From Mesorhizobium sp. LNHC252B00 (GTDB taxonomy: Bacteria > Pseudomonadota > Alphaproteobacteria > Rhizobiales > Rhizobiaceae), in the NCBI RefSeq assembly GCF_000502955.1, contig NZ_AYWO01000009.1:16560-80559 (forward strand): a stretch of DNA of 64,000 nucleotides, in the 5' to 3' direction. Positions within the stretch are counted from its first letter, which is position 1, and every line of letters starts with the position of its first letter. A program made the translations under genes and the position numbers. Below, one piece after another: positions 16,335-26,702 of the stretch. The notes under the pieces were generated by a model that saw nothing but the letters and a program-made list of their open reading frames with translations, was not told where the DNA came from and ran no database searches.

Positions 16335-18791
16335 TCAGTAGAGGCCGCCGCCGCCGGACTGGATGGCTTGATTGGCCTGTGGCGACAGCGCGCCACCTGT
16401 GGCATTTGAGCCGTCGGCGCCCATGCCGATCACCCAATAGCTGTCAGCAGGACCGGTACCCGGCTTGAAGGCTTCCGTGATGGTGCCGGGATCACCCGCT
16501 GCGGCGCGCATGCCGGTCTTGCGATTGATGGCGACCAGACTCATGCCGTCCGGAACCTTGAAGTCGACATTGGGCGTGCCATCCAGCGCCACCCGCATGA
16601 AGTCCTTGAAGATAGGTGCTGCAAGACCACCGCCGGTGGCGCCATGACCAAGGCCGCGCGGCGTGTCGTAGCCCATGTAGAGACCGACGACGAGATTGGG
16701 CGTGTAACCGATGAACCAGGCGTCCTTCTCGTCGTTGGTCGTTCCGGTCTTGCCGGCGATGTGGCGGCCGAGTTCGCCGATGGTGGCGCCGGTGCCACGC
16801 TGCACGACGCCTTCCATCATCGAGGTGATCTGGTAGGCGGTCATCGGATCGAGCACCTGCTCGGAGTTGTCGACCAGTTCCGGCTCGGGCTGGTTCTGCC
16901 ATTCGGTCGCATTGCACCCCTGGCAGCCACGTTCGTCCTGCTTGAACACCGTCTTGCCGTAGCGGTCCTGGATGCGGTCGATGAGCGACGGTTTGATCGA
17001 CTTGCCGCCATTGGCCATGATCGAATAGGCCGACACCATACGCATCACGGTCGTTTCGCCGGAGCCTAGCGCCATCGGCAGATAGGGGGCCAGATGGTCG
17101 TAGACACCAAAGCGCTCGGCATATTCGACGACCAGCTTCATGCCCATGTCATTGGCAAGCCGCACCGTCATGAGGTTGCGCGACTTCTCGATGCCGGAGC
17201 GCAGGGTCGCCGGGCCCGCGACGGTGCCGTCGTAGTTCTTCGGCGTCCAGGTCGTGTTGCCGCTCTGGATGGTGATCGGTCCGTCCATGATCACCGAGGC
17301 CGGCGTATAGCCATTGTCGAGAGCCGCCGAATAGACGATCGGCTTGAAGGAGGAGCCCGGCTGGCGCATGGCTTGCGTCGCGCGGTTGAATTCGGACTGA
17401 GCGTAGGAGAAGCCGCCGACCATGGCCAGCACCCGGCCGGTATGCGGATCCATGGCGATCAGGCCGCCTTCCACTTCGGGGACCTGGCGCAGGCTGTAGG
17501 CGCTATCGGAGCCATCGTTCTTCTGCACGAAGATGACGTCGCCCGGTTTCAACACCTCTGCCGGCGACTTGGCCTTGACGGTCTTGCCGTCGACCACATG
17601 GCGCATGGCAAAACCCATGTCCTCCTTGCTGACGGTGCCTTCGACGCGTTCCTTGGCGATCTCGCCCGACGCCTGGCGCGCTGGCTGAAGGCCGATCGAC
17701 AGACCGGTCGCCGAACTGTCGAGCACGACGGCGAGCGACCATTCCGGAACATCCTCCAGCCCCTTGACGCTGCCCAGCGGCACGCCCCAGTCGCCGGACA
17801 CGTCGATTGACGTCACCGGCCCGCGATAACCGCGCAGGGTGTCATATTTCATCAACCCGTTCTGCATCGACTTGCGGGCAATGAGCTGGATCTTCGGATC
17901 AAGGGTGGTGCGGACGGAAAGGCCGCCCTCGTAGAGCGCATTCTCGCCGTAACGGGCAATGATCTGGCGGCGCACCTCTTCGGTGAAGTACTCGCCGGCA
18001 AACAGATAGTTGCCGTTCCGGCGCGGCGTCACGCCCAGCGGCTCGGCCTTGGCCTTGGCACCTTCCTCACGCGTGACATAGCCATTCTCGACCATCTGGT
18101 CGATGACCCAGTTGCGGCGCTCCAGCGCGCGATCGGTATGCTTGAAGGGGTGATAATTGTTCGGACCCTTCGGCAGGGATGCCAGATAGGCGGCCTCGGC
18201 CACGCTGAGCTCGTTGACCGACTTGTCGAAATAGGTCAGCGCCGCACCGGCGACGCCGTAGGCGCCGAAGCCGAAGAAGATTTCGTTCAGGTAGAGTTCG
18301 AGAATACGGTCCTTGGGATAGGCCTGCTCGATGCGGAAGGCGAGGATCATCTCCTTGATCTTGCGCTCGTAGGTCTGGTCCGAGGACAACAGGAAGTTCT
18401 TCGCCACCTGCTGGGTGATCGTCGAGGCGCCGACCTGGCGCCTGCCGGAGCCGAAATTCTGCAGGTTGACGATGATGGCCCGGCCGAGACCGGTCACGTC
18501 GATGCCGGGATGATTGTAGAAGTTCTTGTCTTCCGCGGACAGGAAGGCCGCCTTGACGCGATCCGGTATGGCCTGGATGGGCAGATACAGGCGCCGTTCG
18601 CGGGCATATTCGGCCATCAGCGCACCATCCGACGAATGGATGCGGGTGGTCACCGGCGGCTCGTATTTGGCCAGCACCTCGTAGTCGGGCAGATCCTTCG
18701 ACAAATGGCCAATGTAGATCGCAACGCCCGCCGCGACCAGAAGGGCCAGCGTCGTGCCGATGCCGAAAAAATAGCCAATAAGACGAATCAT
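16335..18791 (-). CDS. mrcA: Penicillin-binding protein 1A (bifunctional peptidoglycan synthase)
   Basis: An 818-residue class A PBP that polymerises and cross-links peptidoglycan. It has a single N-terminal membrane anchor (residues 8-28). The glycosyltransferase domain has the catalytic Glu in EDKNFYNHPG (about residue 87), then GASTITQQVAKN and RKIKE. The transpeptidase domain has the active serine in SSFK (about 480), an S-x-N-type motif in the EKSRNLMTV block and KTGT (about 680). An OB-like insertion lies between the domains. The C-terminus is Gly/Ser-rich. The amidase gene lies just upstream on the same strand, forming a cell-wall cluster. Confidence 0.95.
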   Translation of the reverse strand: MIRLIGYFFGIGTTLALLVAAGVAIYIGHLSKDLPDYEVLAKYEPPVTTRIHSSDGALMAEYARERRLYLPIQAIPDRVKAAFLSAEDKNFYNHPGIDVTGLGRAIIVNLQNFGSGRRQVGASTITQQVAKNFLLSSDQTYERKIKEMILAFRIEQAYPKDRILELYLNEIFFGFGAYGVAGAALTYFDKSVNELSVAEAAYLASLPKGPNNYHPFKHTDRALERRNWVIDQMVENGYVTREEGAKAKAEPLGVTPRRNGNYLFAGEYFTEEVRRQIIARYGENALYEGGLSVRTTLDPKIQLIARKSMQNGLMKYDTLRGYRGPVTSIDVSGDWGVPLGSVKGLEDVPEWSLAVVLDSSATGLSIGLQPARQASGEIAKERVEGTVSKEDMGFAMRHVVDGKTVKAKSPAEVLKPGDVIFVQKNDGSDSAYSLRQVPEVEGGLIAMDPHTGRVLAMVGGFSYAQSEFNRATQAMRQPGSSFKPIVYSAALDNGYTPASVIMDGPITIQSGNTTWTPKNYDGTVAGPATLRSGIEKSRNLMTVRLANDMGMKLVVEYAERFGVYDHLAPYLPMALGSGETTVMRMVSAYSIMANGGKSIKPSLIDRIQDRYGKTVFKQDERGCQGCNATEWQNQPEPELVDNSEQVLDPMTAYQITSMMEGVVQRGTGATIGELGRHIAGKTGTTNDEKDAWFIGYTPNLVVGLYMGYDTPRGLGHGATGGGLAAPIFKDFMRVALDGTPNVDFKVPDGMSLVAINRKTGMRAAAGDPGTITEAFKPGTGPADSYWVIGMGADGSNATGGALSPQANQAIQSGGGGLY

Positions 18792-19002
18792 ACCCGCTCC
18801 AGTCCTTGGTTCGGGAATTTCCTAAACGAAGCCGCCTTTCGCGCAAGCATTCGAGCCGGTCCCAATCCGTAATCGAAAACCCTTGTCGCCACCATGTGGG
18901 CAAAATACGGCAATGCCGGATTTCGCGGCCCCGAGCCGGAAATAAAAGCACTGGTGTTGTCGTCGCGCCACGCCGGCTCTGGTTGCAGAGCCGCCGGACA
19001 TG

Positions 19003-20265
19003 TCAGCCTCCGGCCCTTGCTCCGGCTTTGGCTGAAGCGAAAAGCGCAACGGCGTTGGTTATGCTCTGGGCCGCCTTGCCGCGCCAGTCGGGGTTGAGCA
19101 GCTGGGCCTCGTCCTTGGCGTTCGAGAGGTAACCGAGTTCAACCAGCACGGACGGCACATCGGGTGCCTTCAGCACCTTGAAGCCCGCCGAACGCTGCGG
19201 ATTGTTTATGAGCCCGACGCTGGTCGACAGCTGGCCGACCAGCGTGTGAGCGAAACTCATCGAGAAATTGTGCGTTTCGCGGCGGATCAGGTCGATCAGA
19301 ATGTCGGTGACTTCCTTGCTGTCGTTCTTGATCTCCATGCCGGCGAACTGGTCGGAGAGGTTCTCACGGTCGGCAAGCGCCTGCGCCTCGGGATCGGAAG
19401 CCTTGTCGGAGACGGTGTAGACAGTGGCGCCGCGGATACCCTTGACGCTGATTGTGTCGGCATGGATGGAAATGAGCAGGTCGGCCTCGTGCTGGCGGGC
19501 AATGCGCACGCGATCGTCCAGACGCAGGAATTCGTCGGTGTCGCGCGTCATGAACACATCGTAATTGCCGACGGCGGCGAGTTTGTCGCGCAACTCCGTG
19601 GCAAAGGCCAGCGTTACGTTTTTCTCGATGGTGCCGTTCAGGCCCTCGGCGCCGCCGTCGATGCCGCCATGACCTGGGTCGATGACGACGGTGAAGCGAT
19701 GGCCCGGATTGGAGACCGGTCCAGTGCCGACCCGCTCGCCCTTGTCGGTCGAAACCGTCGATCCGGTGGTCAGCGCCTGATTGGCAAGTGCGGCATCGAA
19801 TTCGCGCTCGGAAGCCGCCGACATGTCGATGGCAATGCGGTAGCCGGTTCCGTCCTCGTTCTTGAGCACATCGAGCTTGTCGACGGCGAAGGGCCCCTTG
19901 CCGGTGAGGATCAGCCGCGAAACGCCCTCGCCGAGATCGCCCAGGCGTACGCCCTTGACCAGGCCGCGTGCCTTCAAATCCTTGGCGTCAATGGCGAACC
20001 TCGTATTCGCTAGGTCGATGACAAGGCGGTTGGGGCCGCGCAGCAGGAACCATTTGATATCGGGCTCACGGTCGAAATCCATGACGATCCGCATCTTGGT
20101 GGCGTTGCCCGCCATCTTGTAGCCTTTTGCCACGGCCGGAGCGTCGTCGGCTTGGGCAATCGAGGAAAAGGCAGACGAGATCGTCAGCAACAACAAGAAG
20201 CAGAAAGTGGCCAGAATCCGACTGCCGACACGACATCCCTTGTCTGTGAAGTCTGCCGGTCCCAT
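19003..20265 (-). CDS. amiC: N-acetylmuramoyl-L-alanine amidase, AmiC type
   Basis: A 420-residue secreted zinc amidase that cleaves the peptide from muramic acid, acting in daughter-cell separation. A signal peptide (ILATFCFLLLLTISSAFSSIAQA) ends near residue 39. An AMIN domain (residues 50-150; MRIVMDFD, RLVIDLANTRF) targets it to the septum. The catalytic Amidase_3 domain covers about 190-410, with zinc-site motifs VVIDPGHGGIDGGAEG, ISIHADT, and the glutamate in VLVELGYLSN. The 211-base gap to PBP1A holds an eight-base-pair hairpin (18974-18993) without a T run. Confidence 0.93.
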   Translation of the reverse strand: MGPADFTDKGCRVGSRILATFCFLLLLTISSAFSSIAQADDAPAVAKGYKMAGNATKMRIVMDFDREPDIKWFLLRGPNRLVIDLANTRFAIDAKDLKARGLVKGVRLGDLGEGVSRLILTGKGPFAVDKLDVLKNEDGTGYRIAIDMSAASEREFDAALANQALTTGSTVSTDKGERVGTGPVSNPGHRFTVVIDPGHGGIDGGAEGLNGTIEKNVTLAFATELRDKLAAVGNYDVFMTRDTDEFLRLDDRVRIARQHEADLLISIHADTISVKGIRGATVYTVSDKASDPEAQALADRENLSDQFAGMEIKNDSKEVTDILIDLIRRETHNFSMSFAHTLVGQLSTSVGLINNPQRSAGFKVLKAPDVPSVLVELGYLSNAKDEAQLLNPDWRGKAAQSITNAVALFASAKAGARAGG

Positions 20266-20918
20266 CTTTCGTCCAGTCGCTCCCGGTTTGGCGCCAGGCG
20301 CCTGGTCGATTCGTCGAAGTGCCGGTTAGGCCGCGAACTCGATTAACGATTGGTATCCAGAGAAGGTTAACCAAGCCTTTTCATGCAAGGGTCGAACCAG
20401 ACTTACGCAACGGAACTGCTTTTTGCCGGCATCGGAAATCGGGGTTGCCTTCCACCCCGCCAAATCATAAAAGCGATGGTGGATCACTGCAATCCTGGAA
20501 CCGCCCTCCTCCGCAGCTTCCTGCTACAGGGTCAGATGAAAAAGGCGGCTCCTTTCGCTTCACGCGAAAAGGCTCCAGGTGATCGCGACGAATTTCGCAG
20601 GTGTGCGCCCGTGGCGGGGGAATCGCCTGCGTGAGGAAAACGGCCGGGTTTGTTCCCGTGCCGGCTCTGTATGAGCAAACAAGCTGGTCCGGTTCGTCCG
20701 GGCTTTGGTTCAAAAGGTTCTGCTGGTGACGATGGCTTCAAGCGCAATCATGGAAAGGTCCGCATCAAACCGCGCCAGTATGGCTGCGGGCGGCACCGCC
20801 ATGGCGCTCAAGCGGCGGCCGGCGGACGTTAAGATATCCGGCACCCACACTCCAGAAACGCAGCAGCAGGCATTGCCTCGCAAGCTGCGGCTGACGGCTG
20901 CCGGGGGGAAACGAAATA
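20266..20918. other. Divergent region with long leader of the RNase E gene
   Basis: About 650 bases between amiC (minus) and rne (plus) hold no convincing gene. On the plus strand a hairpin CCTTTCGC-TTCA-CGCGAAAAGG lies at about 20550-20573, and further GC-rich pairing is possible downstream. RNase E genes are known in enterobacteria to have long leaders through which the enzyme cuts its own mRNA. A similar leader here is plausible but not shown. Transcription starts cannot be fixed by eye. Confidence 0.45.
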
Positions 20919-23822
20919 ATGCCCAACAAAATGCTGATAGACGCCTCCCACCCGGAGGAAACACGCGTTGTCGTCGTTCGCGGTAACCGTATTGAAGAAT
21001 TCGACTTTGAATCCCAGGACAAGAAGCAGCTTAAAGGAAACATCTACCTAGCCCGCGTAACGCGCGTAGAGCCCTCCCTTCAGGCAGCCTTTGTCGAATA
21101 TGGCGGGAACCGTCACGGTTTTCTCGCCTTTAGTGAAATTCACCCCGATTACTACCAGATTCCGGTCGCCGATCGTCAGGCACTGCTGCGCGCGGAAGCG
21201 CAGGAGGCCGAGGACGAGGAGAATGAGGACGGCGATGGCGAAGATCGCCAGAGCCGCGATCGTGGACGGCGCGGCCGTCGGCGCGGCGGCAAGACACGCG
21301 ACCGTGGTGAGCACAAGCGCGATGCAGCCGAATCCGGCGAGGCAAGCGAAGCTGCCGGGGCAAGCGAAGATAACGACAATGGCGCCGACGCTGTTGTCGA
21401 GGACATCTCCCACACCTCCGAGATCATCGAACATGCGGCCGATACGTCGGAACATGCCGATGCGTCCGGACATGAAGAAGCTGAGCAGGACGAAGGCGAA
21501 ACCCGCGAAGGCGGTCCGACATCGATCGCAGCCTCCGTCGAAGCCGATGTGATTTCCGAATCCGTCCCGCAGGCCGAACAAAACAGCGAAGCTACGTCAG
21601 GCGACAGTGATCGCGGCATGCTGGAAGAAGTGCAGTCCTCGCATCCGGATGATCATGAGATCGAATCGGTCGGTGCCGAGGATGCGCTGGAAGAAGTGCG
21701 CAACCGGCGCAAGCCGGTGCGCCGCCAGTACAAGATCCAGGAAGTGATCAAGCGCCGGCAGATCCTGCTGGTGCAAGTCGTCAAGGAAGAGCGCGGCAAC
21801 AAGGGCGCGGCGCTGACCACCTATCTTTCGCTTGCCGGCCGCTATTCGGTGCTGATGCCGAACACGGCGCGCGGCGGCGGCATTTCGCGCAAGATCACCA
21901 GCGCGGTCGACCGCAAGCGCCTCAAGGAGGTCGTTGCCGATCTCGAAGTGCCGCAGGGCATGGGCGTCATCCTGCGCACCGCCGGCGAGAGCCGCACCAA
22001 GGCGGAGATCAAGCGCGATTACGAATATCTGATGCGGCTTTGGGAAAATGTCCGCAGCCTCACCTTGCAGTCAACGGCGCCTGCCCTGGTCTATGAGGAA
22101 GGCAGTCTGATCAAGCGTTCGGTGCGCGACCTCTACAACAAGGATATCGACGAGATTCTTGTCTCCGGCGAGGAAGGCTATCGCGAGGCCAAGGACTTCA
22201 TGCGCATGCTGATGCCGAGCCACGCCAAGGTGGTTCAGCCTTTCCGCGACACGACGCCGATCTTCGTGCGCAACGGCATCGAGGCGCAACTCGACCGCAT
22301 GCTGCAGCCGCAGGTGACGCTGAAGAGCGGCGGCTACATCATCATCAACCAGACCGAGGCGCTGGTTGCCATCGACGTCAATTCGGGCCGCTCCACCAAG
22401 GAGCACTCGATCGAGGACACCGCGCTCCACACCAATCTGGAGGCCGCCGAGGAAGTCGCACGCCAGCTCAGGCTGCGCGATCTCGCCGGCCTGATCGTCA
22501 TCGACTTCATCGACATGGAGGAGAACCGCAACAACCGCTCCGTCGAGAAGCGGCTGAAGGATCACCTCAAGAACGATCGCGCGCGCATCCAGGTCGGCCG
22601 TATCTCGCATTTCGGTCTGATGGAGATGTCACGCCAGCGCATCCGCGCCAGCGTGCTGGAATCGACCATGAAGCCCTGCCCGCATTGCGGCGGCACCGGC
22701 CATGTGCGGTCCGATTCGTCGGTAGCGCTGATGGTGGTGCGGGCAATCGAGGAGTTCCTGCTCAAGGATTCGCGCAGCCACATCACCGTGCGGACACCGG
22801 CGGCGACCGCGCTCTACGTGCTCAACCACAAGCGCGGCACGCTTGTGGAACTCGAGAGCCGCTTTGGGCTGACGATCACCATTGAGGCTGACGATTCAGT
22901 CGGTGCGCAGCACTATGCGATCTTCCGCGGCGCGCTGGCCGAGAAGCCGGAAGGCTTTGTCGAGGCCCGCAGCTTCCCGGCCTATGTCGAGCCGGAAGAG
23001 CCCGAGGACGAGATTGTCGTCGTCGAGGAAGACGATGAGGCGCCGGTGCAGGCCGAACAGCCACGCCCGCAGCCGCAGCAACAACCCCGACCCGCTGCCG
23101 GCGGTGAGGAAGGCGAAGGCCGTGACCGCAAGCGTCGCAAGCGCCGCAGACGTCGCGGCGGCAAGGATCGCGACCGCGAACATGGCGCGCCAACGGACGG
23201 CGCTGTCATTTCCGCTCCAGCCGGCGAGTTCACAGAATCCGCCGCCAGTGACAGTGACGCGGAAGCGGGCGACAACGCCCCTCTCGGTGTTGCCGAAACG
23301 GCTGAAACTTCGGATGAAGGCCAAGGCAAGAAGCGGCGGCGCGGCAAGCGCGGCGGCAAACGCAACCGCCGCGAAGACGGCGAAGGCGAGGCCGAGGCAA
23401 GCACTGGCGAAACTGCCGACGCGTCTGAAGGCGAAGTCTCGGTAACCGAGGCCAGCGAACCTCTGGTCGCCGCACCGGTCGAAGAGCCGGCGGCGCTTGC
23501 TCCGGCCAATGACGACGCGCCCAGCACCGAGAAGCCGAAGAAGCCACGCCGTGCCGCCAAGCCGAAGAAGGCCGCGGCCGAGGTCGTCGCGGAGGAGCCG
23601 GCTGCCGAGGCGGAAGCACCGGTCGAGACGCCGGCCACTGCGTCAGACGAGGCCATTGCCGTCGAGCAGGCACCGAAGGCCCGCCCGTCGCGGCGCAAGC
23701 CGGCCGCCGTCAATGCGCCGGTTGTGCCGGTGGTGTCCTCGACCGTAGCCGAAGAAGCGGCGGCGAAAACCGAGGACAAGCCGAAGCGTGCAGGCTGGTG
23801 GCAGCGAAAAGGGTTTTTCTAA
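20919..23822 (+). CDS. rne: Ribonuclease E
   Basis: A 967-residue endoribonuclease, the core of the RNA degradosome and active in rRNA and tRNA processing. The S1 RNA-binding domain begins near residue 36 (GNIYLARVTRVEPSLQAAFVEYG). It is split by an Asp/Glu/Arg-rich insertion of about 170 residues (90-260), as in other alphaproteobacteria. The catalytic Asp residues sit in VAIDVNSGRS (about 485) and VIDFIDME (about 527). The zinc-link CPHCGG is near 586. After residue 690 the chain is disordered, with Arg-rich blocks (RKRRKRRRRRGGK) and Ala/Glu/Pro-rich stretches that usually bind RNA and partner proteins. It ends in GWWQRKGFF, a conserved tail in the order. Confidence 0.95.
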   Translation: MPNKMLIDASHPEETRVVVVRGNRIEEFDFESQDKKQLKGNIYLARVTRVEPSLQAAFVEYGGNRHGFLAFSEIHPDYYQIPVADRQALLRAEAQEAEDEENEDGDGEDRQSRDRGRRGRRRGGKTRDRGEHKRDAAESGEASEAAGASEDNDNGADAVVEDISHTSEIIEHAADTSEHADASGHEEAEQDEGETREGGPTSIAASVEADVISESVPQAEQNSEATSGDSDRGMLEEVQSSHPDDHEIESVGAEDALEEVRNRRKPVRRQYKIQEVIKRRQILLVQVVKEERGNKGAALTTYLSLAGRYSVLMPNTARGGGISRKITSAVDRKRLKEVVADLEVPQGMGVILRTAGESRTKAEIKRDYEYLMRLWENVRSLTLQSTAPALVYEEGSLIKRSVRDLYNKDIDEILVSGEEGYREAKDFMRMLMPSHAKVVQPFRDTTPIFVRNGIEAQLDRMLQPQVTLKSGGYIIINQTEALVAIDVNSGRSTKEHSIEDTALHTNLEAAEEVARQLRLRDLAGLIVIDFIDMEENRNNRSVEKRLKDHLKNDRARIQVGRISHFGLMEMSRQRIRASVLESTMKPCPHCGGTGHVRSDSSVALMVVRAIEEFLLKDSRSHITVRTPAATALYVLNHKRGTLVELESRFGLTITIEADDSVGAQHYAIFRGALAEKPEGFVEARSFPAYVEPEEPEDEIVVVEEDDEAPVQAEQPRPQPQQQPRPAAGGEEGEGRDRKRRKRRRRRGGKDRDREHGAPTDGAVISAPAGEFTESAASDSDAEAGDNAPLGVAETAETSDEGQGKKRRRGKRGGKRNRREDGEGEAEASTGETADASEGEVSVTEASEPLVAAPVEEPAALAPANDDAPSTEKPKKPRRAAKPKKAAAEVVAEEPAAEAEAPVETPATASDEAIAVEQAPKARPSRRKPAAVNAPVVPVVSSTVAEEAAAKTEDKPKRAGWWQRKGFF

Positions 23823-23857
23823 GCCTTTCAGTCGCTTGAAGTGATTTTCTGACAAAT

Positions 23858-23896
23858 AAATCCCGCGCTGTTTCGAAAGACGGCGCGGGATTTTTG
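23858..23896 (+). terminator. Terminator of the RNase E gene
   Basis: AAATCCCGCGC (23858-23868) pairs with GCGCGGGATTT (23883-23893) around a 14-base loop, followed by a short T run. A strong intrinsic terminator 35 bases past the stop. Confidence 0.9.
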
Positions 23897-23931
23897 GTAG
23901 CGAGGGGCGGCGCCCCTGGTTCCTCGTTGAC

Positions 23932-24210
23932 CTATCTGTTCTTGCCCGGCAGGTCCGACGTGGTCGTCGTTGAGCAGTTATTACAGTCGGTCTCGCCCTG
24001 TTTCACCTGACCATGTGGTCCTGAAGTCGTGGTTGTCGTTGTCGTCGTGCCACTGTTGTCCGGGTTGGCGCTGTCATTTGTTTTTCCGCCATTTCCCTGT
24101 CCGGATGTGGTTGACGTATCGCTGTCAAATCCATTCTTCACGGCAGACGCGGGAGCGGACGCTGCGAGCGCGAGTGCCAAAGCCGCCGCGAAAGTAAGGA
24201 GCGCTTTCAT
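23932..24210 (-). CDS. Small secreted threonine-rich protein
   Basis: A 92-residue protein with a clear signal peptide (LLTFAAALALALAASAPASA, cleaved near residue 24). The mature part is low-complexity: Ser/Thr/Asn/Gly-rich, with a run of eight threonines, a later run of four, and a single CxxC (DCNNC). The start at 24210 is fixed by GAGGAAGAG directly upstream; an ATG at 24285 lacks a ribosome site. It is probably disordered in the periplasm or outside the cell. No family recognised. It converges on the rne terminator. Confidence 0.6.
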   Translation of the reverse strand: MKALLTFAAALALALAASAPASAVKNGFDSDTSTTSGQGNGGKTNDSANPDNSGTTTTTTTTSGPHGQVKQGETDCNNCSTTTTSDLPGKNR

Positions 24211-24525
24211 CTCTTCCTCCACTGAGAAGCCTAAAGGCGACGCATCTTTTTTGAGAGGCCGCATTTTTTTCTGAGGCAGAGGCACGTGAGAGGCAGAGGC
24301 ACGGCCTGATGCCGCAAAGAACTATATGAGACCCTTCCAGCGAAGGGGGCCATTCTCCGTTCGATAGTATTATGGTCAATGGCCCGGAACTGATCGAACG
24401 ATATATGTCGTTCGGGTTAGACGGTGCCGCGGCAGGCGCTGTGGGCACTCGCCGGCAAATCCAAGATTCTGAACTGACCCACTACCGAATTTTTCACATC
24501 TGGCGTTCCGACCCGCCGCGAAATG
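24211..24525. other. Intergenic region, at most one doubtful tiny ORF
   Basis: On the plus strand 24372-24542 could encode 56 residues (MVNGPELIERYM...) but has no ribosome site and ends inside a dispersed repeat, so it is not called. Otherwise nothing is recognisable. Confidence 0.4.
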
Positions 24526-24601
24526 CTAAAGCGCTTCTTTGATTCTACGTTCTACGCATGCCGTTGTCCCAAAATCGCTGCGCACTTTTGGACGACACGC
24601 A
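24526..24601. repeat. Rhizobial intergenic repeat, copy B
   Basis: It shares CATGCCGTTGTCCCAAAA and the CTTTTGGACGACA block with copy C at 48451-48518 (opposite orientation) and, more loosely, copy A at 11923-12024. The glutaminase stop codon begins at the very next base (24602). Confidence 0.65.
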
Positions 24602-25549
24602 TCAAGGCGCGAAGATCGACCAGTTCATCATCCTGGCCAACTTTTCCAGCGCGATCGATCCCAGCTTGGAATTGCCGTTGGCGTTGAGGCCGGGCGACCA
24701 GACGGCAAGCGACGCCACGCCCGGGACGATGCCCAATATGCCGCCGCCGACGCCGCTCTTGCCGGGGATGCCGACGCGGAAGGCAAAGTCACCGGAGCCG
24801 TCATAGTGGCCACAGGTTAGCATCATGGCGCCGATGCGTCGCGCCCGCTCGGCCGACACCACGGAATGCCCGGTCGCCGGATTCTTGCCGCCATTGGCCA
24901 GGAAGCGGCCGGCCAGCGCCAGTTGCCGGCAGCTCATGGCGATGGCACAATGATGGAAATAGACGCCCAGCGCCAGCTCCGGCGCATGGTGCAGATTGCC
25001 GAAGGATTTCATGTAGTTGGCGAGCGCGAAGTTACGATAGCCGGTGGCGCGCTCGGACGCGGCGACCTCGCGGTCGATGATGATCGTTTCGTCATCGGCG
25101 AGGAACTGGACGAAGCGCAGGATTTCGCCGATCGCTTCGCGCGGCTCGTGGCCGGCGAGCAGGATGTCGGAAATGACGATGGCGCCGGCATTGATGAACG
25201 GATTGCGCGGAATGCCGTTCTCGTGCTCGAGTTGGACGATCGAGTTGAATGGATTGCCCGAAGGCTCGCGCCCAACCCGCTGCCACAGCGCGTCGCCGAC
25301 ATTGCCGAGCGCCAATGTCAGGGTGAACACTTTCGAGATGCTCTGGATCGAAAAGGCCTGTTCGGCATCGCCCGCCATCAGCATGCGGCCGTCATTGGTG
25401 ACAGCCGCGATGCCGAACTTCTTCGGATCGACCTTGCCCAGTTGCGGAATATAGGACGCGACGTCGCCACGATCGGTGCGTTCCGCCATTTCAGCGGCGA
25501 CTTCGGCCAATGCCTGATCAAGTTTCGTAGCCTGTCCGAGCTCCGGCAT
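24602..25549 (-). CDS. glsA: Glutaminase
   Basis: A 315-residue enzyme that hydrolyses L-glutamine to glutamate and ammonia. It belongs to the beta-lactamase-like serine glutaminases: the catalytic Ser-x-x-Lys is seen in QSISKVF (about residue 70), with NPFINAGAI, the YMKSFGN block and GKSGVGGGI all conserved. The length is normal. It starts four bases after the aminotransferase stop, so the two genes form an operon concerned with amino-acid nitrogen. Confidence 0.95.
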   Translation of the reverse strand: MPELGQATKLDQALAEVAAEMAERTDRGDVASYIPQLGKVDPKKFGIAAVTNDGRMLMAGDAEQAFSIQSISKVFTLTLALGNVGDALWQRVGREPSGNPFNSIVQLEHENGIPRNPFINAGAIVISDILLAGHEPREAIGEILRFVQFLADDETIIIDREVAASERATGYRNFALANYMKSFGNLHHAPELALGVYFHHCAIAMSCRQLALAGRFLANGGKNPATGHSVVSAERARRIGAMMLTCGHYDGSGDFAFRVGIPGKSGVGGGILGIVPGVASLAVWSPGLNANGNSKLGSIALEKLARMMNWSIFAP

Positions 25550-25553
25550 GGCG

Positions 25554-26702
25554 CTACCTCAACCAGCGTTCAATGCGCGCCATCGCTTCGACCATGTCGT
25601 CGTGGCTGCCGGCATAGGAAAAGCGCATGGTTCGATGTCCCGCCTGGGTATCGAAGTCGCGGCCGGGGGTTGCCGCGACATGCGCCTCAGCCAGCATCTT
25701 TCGCGCGAAGGCCATGCTGTCATTGGTATGCCGGGTGACATCGCAAAAGGCATAGAAGGCGCCGTCCATGGGTGCCGCCAGCGGAAAGCCGAGCTCCGGC
25801 AGGCGTTTCATCAACAGCTCGCGATTCCAGGCGTAGCGGGCTTTCACCGCTTCCAGCTCCTCGATCGCCTTGAACGCTTCGATCGCTGCTATCTGCGAAA
25901 GTTCCGGCGGCGAGATGTAGAGGCTCTGGGCGACACGCTCGACCGGTCGCACCAGATCTTCGGGCAGCACCATCCAACCGATGCGCCAGCCGGTCATGCA
26001 GTAGTATTTGGAGAAGGAATTGATCACCGTCACGCTATCCCCATAGGCGAGCGCCGTGGTGTCGGGGGCGGCGTAGGCCAGCCGGTGGTAGATCTCGTCC
26101 GAGATCACGGCGATGCCAAGTTCCTCGGCGGTCCGTACCAGCGCCGCCAGGTCATCGGCCGGTATGACCGCGCCGGTCGGATTGGCCGGACTGGCGAAGA
26201 GCACGCCTTTCAGCGGCTTTTCATGATGCGCCGTTTCCAGGTGGTCGGCATGCAGGTAGGCGGCGTCGCCGAGTTCGATCTCGATCACCTCGATGCCGAG
26301 TGCTGCCATGATGTTGCGATAGGCAGGATAGCCGGGAGCCGCGATGGCGACGCGATCGCCTGGATCGAACATCGCCAGGAAAGCGAGGTTGAAAGCGGCC
26401 GACGATCCCGTGGTCACGGCGATCCGGCCGGGCTCGATATCGAGCCCGTAGTGATCGGCATAGTGTTCGGCAATCGCCTTGCGCAAACCTGCCAGTCCCA
26501 GCGCGTCGGTGTAGCCGATGCGTCCGTCCTGCAAGGCCTTGGCCGCGGCCGCGCGAACCAGAACCGGTGCGGGATCGGAAGGCTGGCCGACGGCCATCGA
26601 AACAACCGGCACGCCTGCTGCCTTCAGCCGGTTTGCCTCGGCCAGAATGTCCATGGCATGGAAGGGCTCGACATTGCCACGGCGTGAGAGCGAAACGACC
26701 AT
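25554..26702 (-). CDS. Class I/II pyridoxal-phosphate aminotransferase
   Basis: A 382-residue aminotransferase of the aspartate-aminotransferase fold. The PLP lysine is in [15 protein letters not shown] (about residue 235). The [11 protein letters not shown] block and ISDEIYHRL (PLP-ring Asp) are present. The substrate cannot be told; aspartate, aromatic amino acids or a promiscuous range are possible. The start at 26702 has AGGGATAA upstream; the frame is open a further 37 codons but without similarity. It is transcribed ahead of glsA. Confidence 0.92.
   Translation of the reverse strand: MVVSLSRRGNVEPFHAMDILAEANRLKAAGVPVVSMAVGQPSDPAPVLVRAAAAKALQDGRIGYTDALGLAGLRKAIAEHYADHYGLDIEPGRIAVTTGSSAAFNLAFLAMFDPGDRVAIAAPGYPAYRNIMAALGIEVIEIELGDAAYLHADHLETAHHEKPLKGVLFASPANPTGAVIPADDLAALVRTAEELGIAVISDEIYHRLAYAAPDTTALAYGDSVTVINSFSKYYCMTGWRIGWMVLPEDLVRPVERVAQSLYISPPELSQIAAIEAFKAIEELEAVKARYAWNRELLMKRLPELGFPLAAPMDGAFYAFCDVTRHTNDSMAFARKMLAEAHVAATPGRDFDTQAGHRTMRFSYAGSHDDMVEAMARIERWLR

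Noticed and set aside
18974..18993. Hairpin between amiC and the PBP1A gene as a terminator
   Set aside because: Good eight-base-pair stem but no T run on either strand, so not called as an intrinsic terminator.
24372..24542. Small plus-strand ORF of 56 codons
   Set aside because: No ribosome site and its end lies in a dispersed repeat; no similarity was recognised.
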